From an uncultured Oscillospiraceae bacterium (GTDB lineage Bacteria; Bacillota; Clostridia; Oscillospirales; Oscillospiraceae): a stretch of 5,526 nt of DNA. How positions within the stretch are numbered: position 1 is the stretch's first letter; every line of letters begins with the position of its first letter. Positions 4,829 to 5,526 of the stretch are shown piece after piece. The position numbers and the translations under genes are program-made. Below the pieces are notes generated by a model. That model searched no databases. It was not told the DNA's origin and was given only the letters and a program-made list of their open reading frames with translations. The stretch spans positions 1 through 5,526 of the forward strand of contig CAKUOS010000077.1 of assembly GCA_934670025.1 (NCBI GenBank). Reading direction: 5' to 3'.

Positions 4829-5526
4829 ATGGCAGAACTGAATTTGAGTAAGTATGGCATTTCCGGTACCACGGAGATCGTCCACAACCCTTCCTATGAG
4901 ATGATGTTCGCAGAAGAGACCAAGCCCGGTCTGGAAGGCTTTGAAAAGGGCCAGGTCAGCGAGCTCGGCGCCGTGAACGTGATGACCGGCATCTACACCG
5001 GCCGTTCTCCCAAAGACAAGTATATCGTCGTCGACGATAACTCCAAGGACACCGTGTGGTGGACCTCCGAGGCTTATAAGAACGACAACCATCCCATGAC
5101 TGAGGAAACCTGGAAGTCCGTCAAGGATCTGGCTGTCAGCGAGCTGTGCAACAAGCGCCTGTTCATCGTCGACGCCTTCTGCGGCGCCAACAAGGACACC
5201 CGCATGGCCATCCGCTTCATCATGGAAGTCGCCTGGCAGGCGCACTTCGTCACCAATATGTTCATCCGCCCGACCGAAGAAGAGCTCGCCAACTTCGAGC
5301 CTGACTTCGTCGTCTACAACGCCTCCAAGGCCAAGGTCAAGAACTACAAGGAGCTGGGCCTCAACTCCGAGACCTGCGTCGCCTTCAACATCACCAGCCG
5401 TGAGCAGGTCATCATCAACACCTGGTACGGCGGCGAGATGAAGAAGGGTATGTTCTCCATGATGAACTACTACCTGCCGCTCAAGGGCATCGCCTCCATG
5501 CACTGCTCGGCCAACACCGACATGAA
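4829..5526 (+). CDS. pckA: Phosphoenolpyruvate carboxykinase (ATP), N-terminal part (3' end outside window)
   Basis: The frame runs open from ATG 4829 off the window edge, giving 232 complete codons of an enzyme normally near 530 residues. It interconverts oxaloacetate plus ATP and PEP plus CO2 plus ADP in the cytoplasm; in anaerobes it often runs toward oxaloacetate, conserving ATP. Visible signatures are [13 protein letters not shown] at 53-65 (R59 fits the substrate-binding arginine, E. coli R65), WYGGEMKKG at 199-207 (Y200 and metal ligand K206, matching Y207 and K213), and SMHCSAN at 223-229 with metal ligand H225 (matching H232). The nucleotide-binding P-loop lies beyond the window. This ATP-type set of motifs distinguishes it from the GTP enzyme. 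AGAAAGAGGT at 4810-4819 serves as ribosome binding site. Lysines are almost all AAG, suggesting strong expression. Its own promoters lie in the upstream AT-rich gap. Confidence 0.96.
   Translation, partial: MAELNLSKYGISGTTEIVHNPSYEMMFAEETKPGLEGFEKGQVSELGAVNVMTGIYTGRSPKDKYIVVDDNSKDTVWWTSEAYKNDNHPMTEETWKSVKDLAVSELCNKRLFIVDAFCGANKDTRMAIRFIMEVAWQAHFVTNMFIRPTEEELANFEPDFVVYNASKAKVKNYKELGLNSETCVAFNITSREQVIINTWYGGEMKKGMFSMMNYYLPLKGIASMHCSANTDM

Noticed and set aside
4808..5503. Minus-strand open frame opposite pckA
   Set aside because: The plus strand encodes conserved PEP carboxykinase motifs over the whole stretch.

Overview
This window looks like a piece of a GC-rich, anaerobic, Firmicutes-type genome, plausibly a gut Clostridia/Oscillospiraceae-like organism. 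That placement is an inference. It rests on the GC-rich third codon positions, the strong Shine-Dalgarno sites, and the combination of a YgeW-type knotted carbamoyltransferase with carbamate kinase, an ATP-type PEP carboxykinase and a small zinc-ribbon membrane protein. There are five larger protein genes and one likely uncharacterised gene among them; no RNA genes, insertion sequences, CRISPR arrays or prophage remnants were seen.

Layout. (1) Positions 1-1501, plus strand: the 3' end of ygeW, then arcC (carbamate kinase). They are separated by about 80 bases holding a near-perfect 31-base dyad and no recognisable promoter, so the pair probably forms one transcript. It ends at a bidirectional terminator (1515-1551). 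(2) Positions 1563-2168, minus strand: an unrecognised 201-residue protein with an N-terminal four-cysteine zinc ribbon and four predicted membrane helices. It has its own well-formed sigma-70-type promoter. (3) Positions 2169-2351: a divergent control region with one promoter facing each way and a pair of similar AT-rich boxes between them. (4) Positions 2352-4507, plus strand: dapF-family epimerase/racemase overlapping by four bases a dicarboxylate/amino acid:cation symporter, closed by a strong terminator (4534-4570). (5) Positions 4508-4828: an AT-rich non-coding stretch with two candidate promoters and a 12-bp leader hairpin. (6) From 4829 to the window edge: the first 232 codons of pckA.

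How the genes work together. YgeW and carbamate kinase fit the last part of a fermentative route in which a carbamoylated intermediate is split and carbamoyl phosphate yields ATP, CO2 and ammonia. PckA links oxaloacetate and PEP in central metabolism. These genes use almost only AAG for lysine and other C/G-ending codons, as highly expressed genes do, whereas dapF is more relaxed. The most interesting unit is the translationally coupled pair of a DapF-fold enzyme and a transporter. The transporter lacks the arginines that bind acidic side chains in the characterised members of its family, and the DapF protein is changed at a position that normally contacts the substrate. A link between amino acid uptake and racemisation is possible but unproven. 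Most of the window is otherwise ordinary metabolic gene content.
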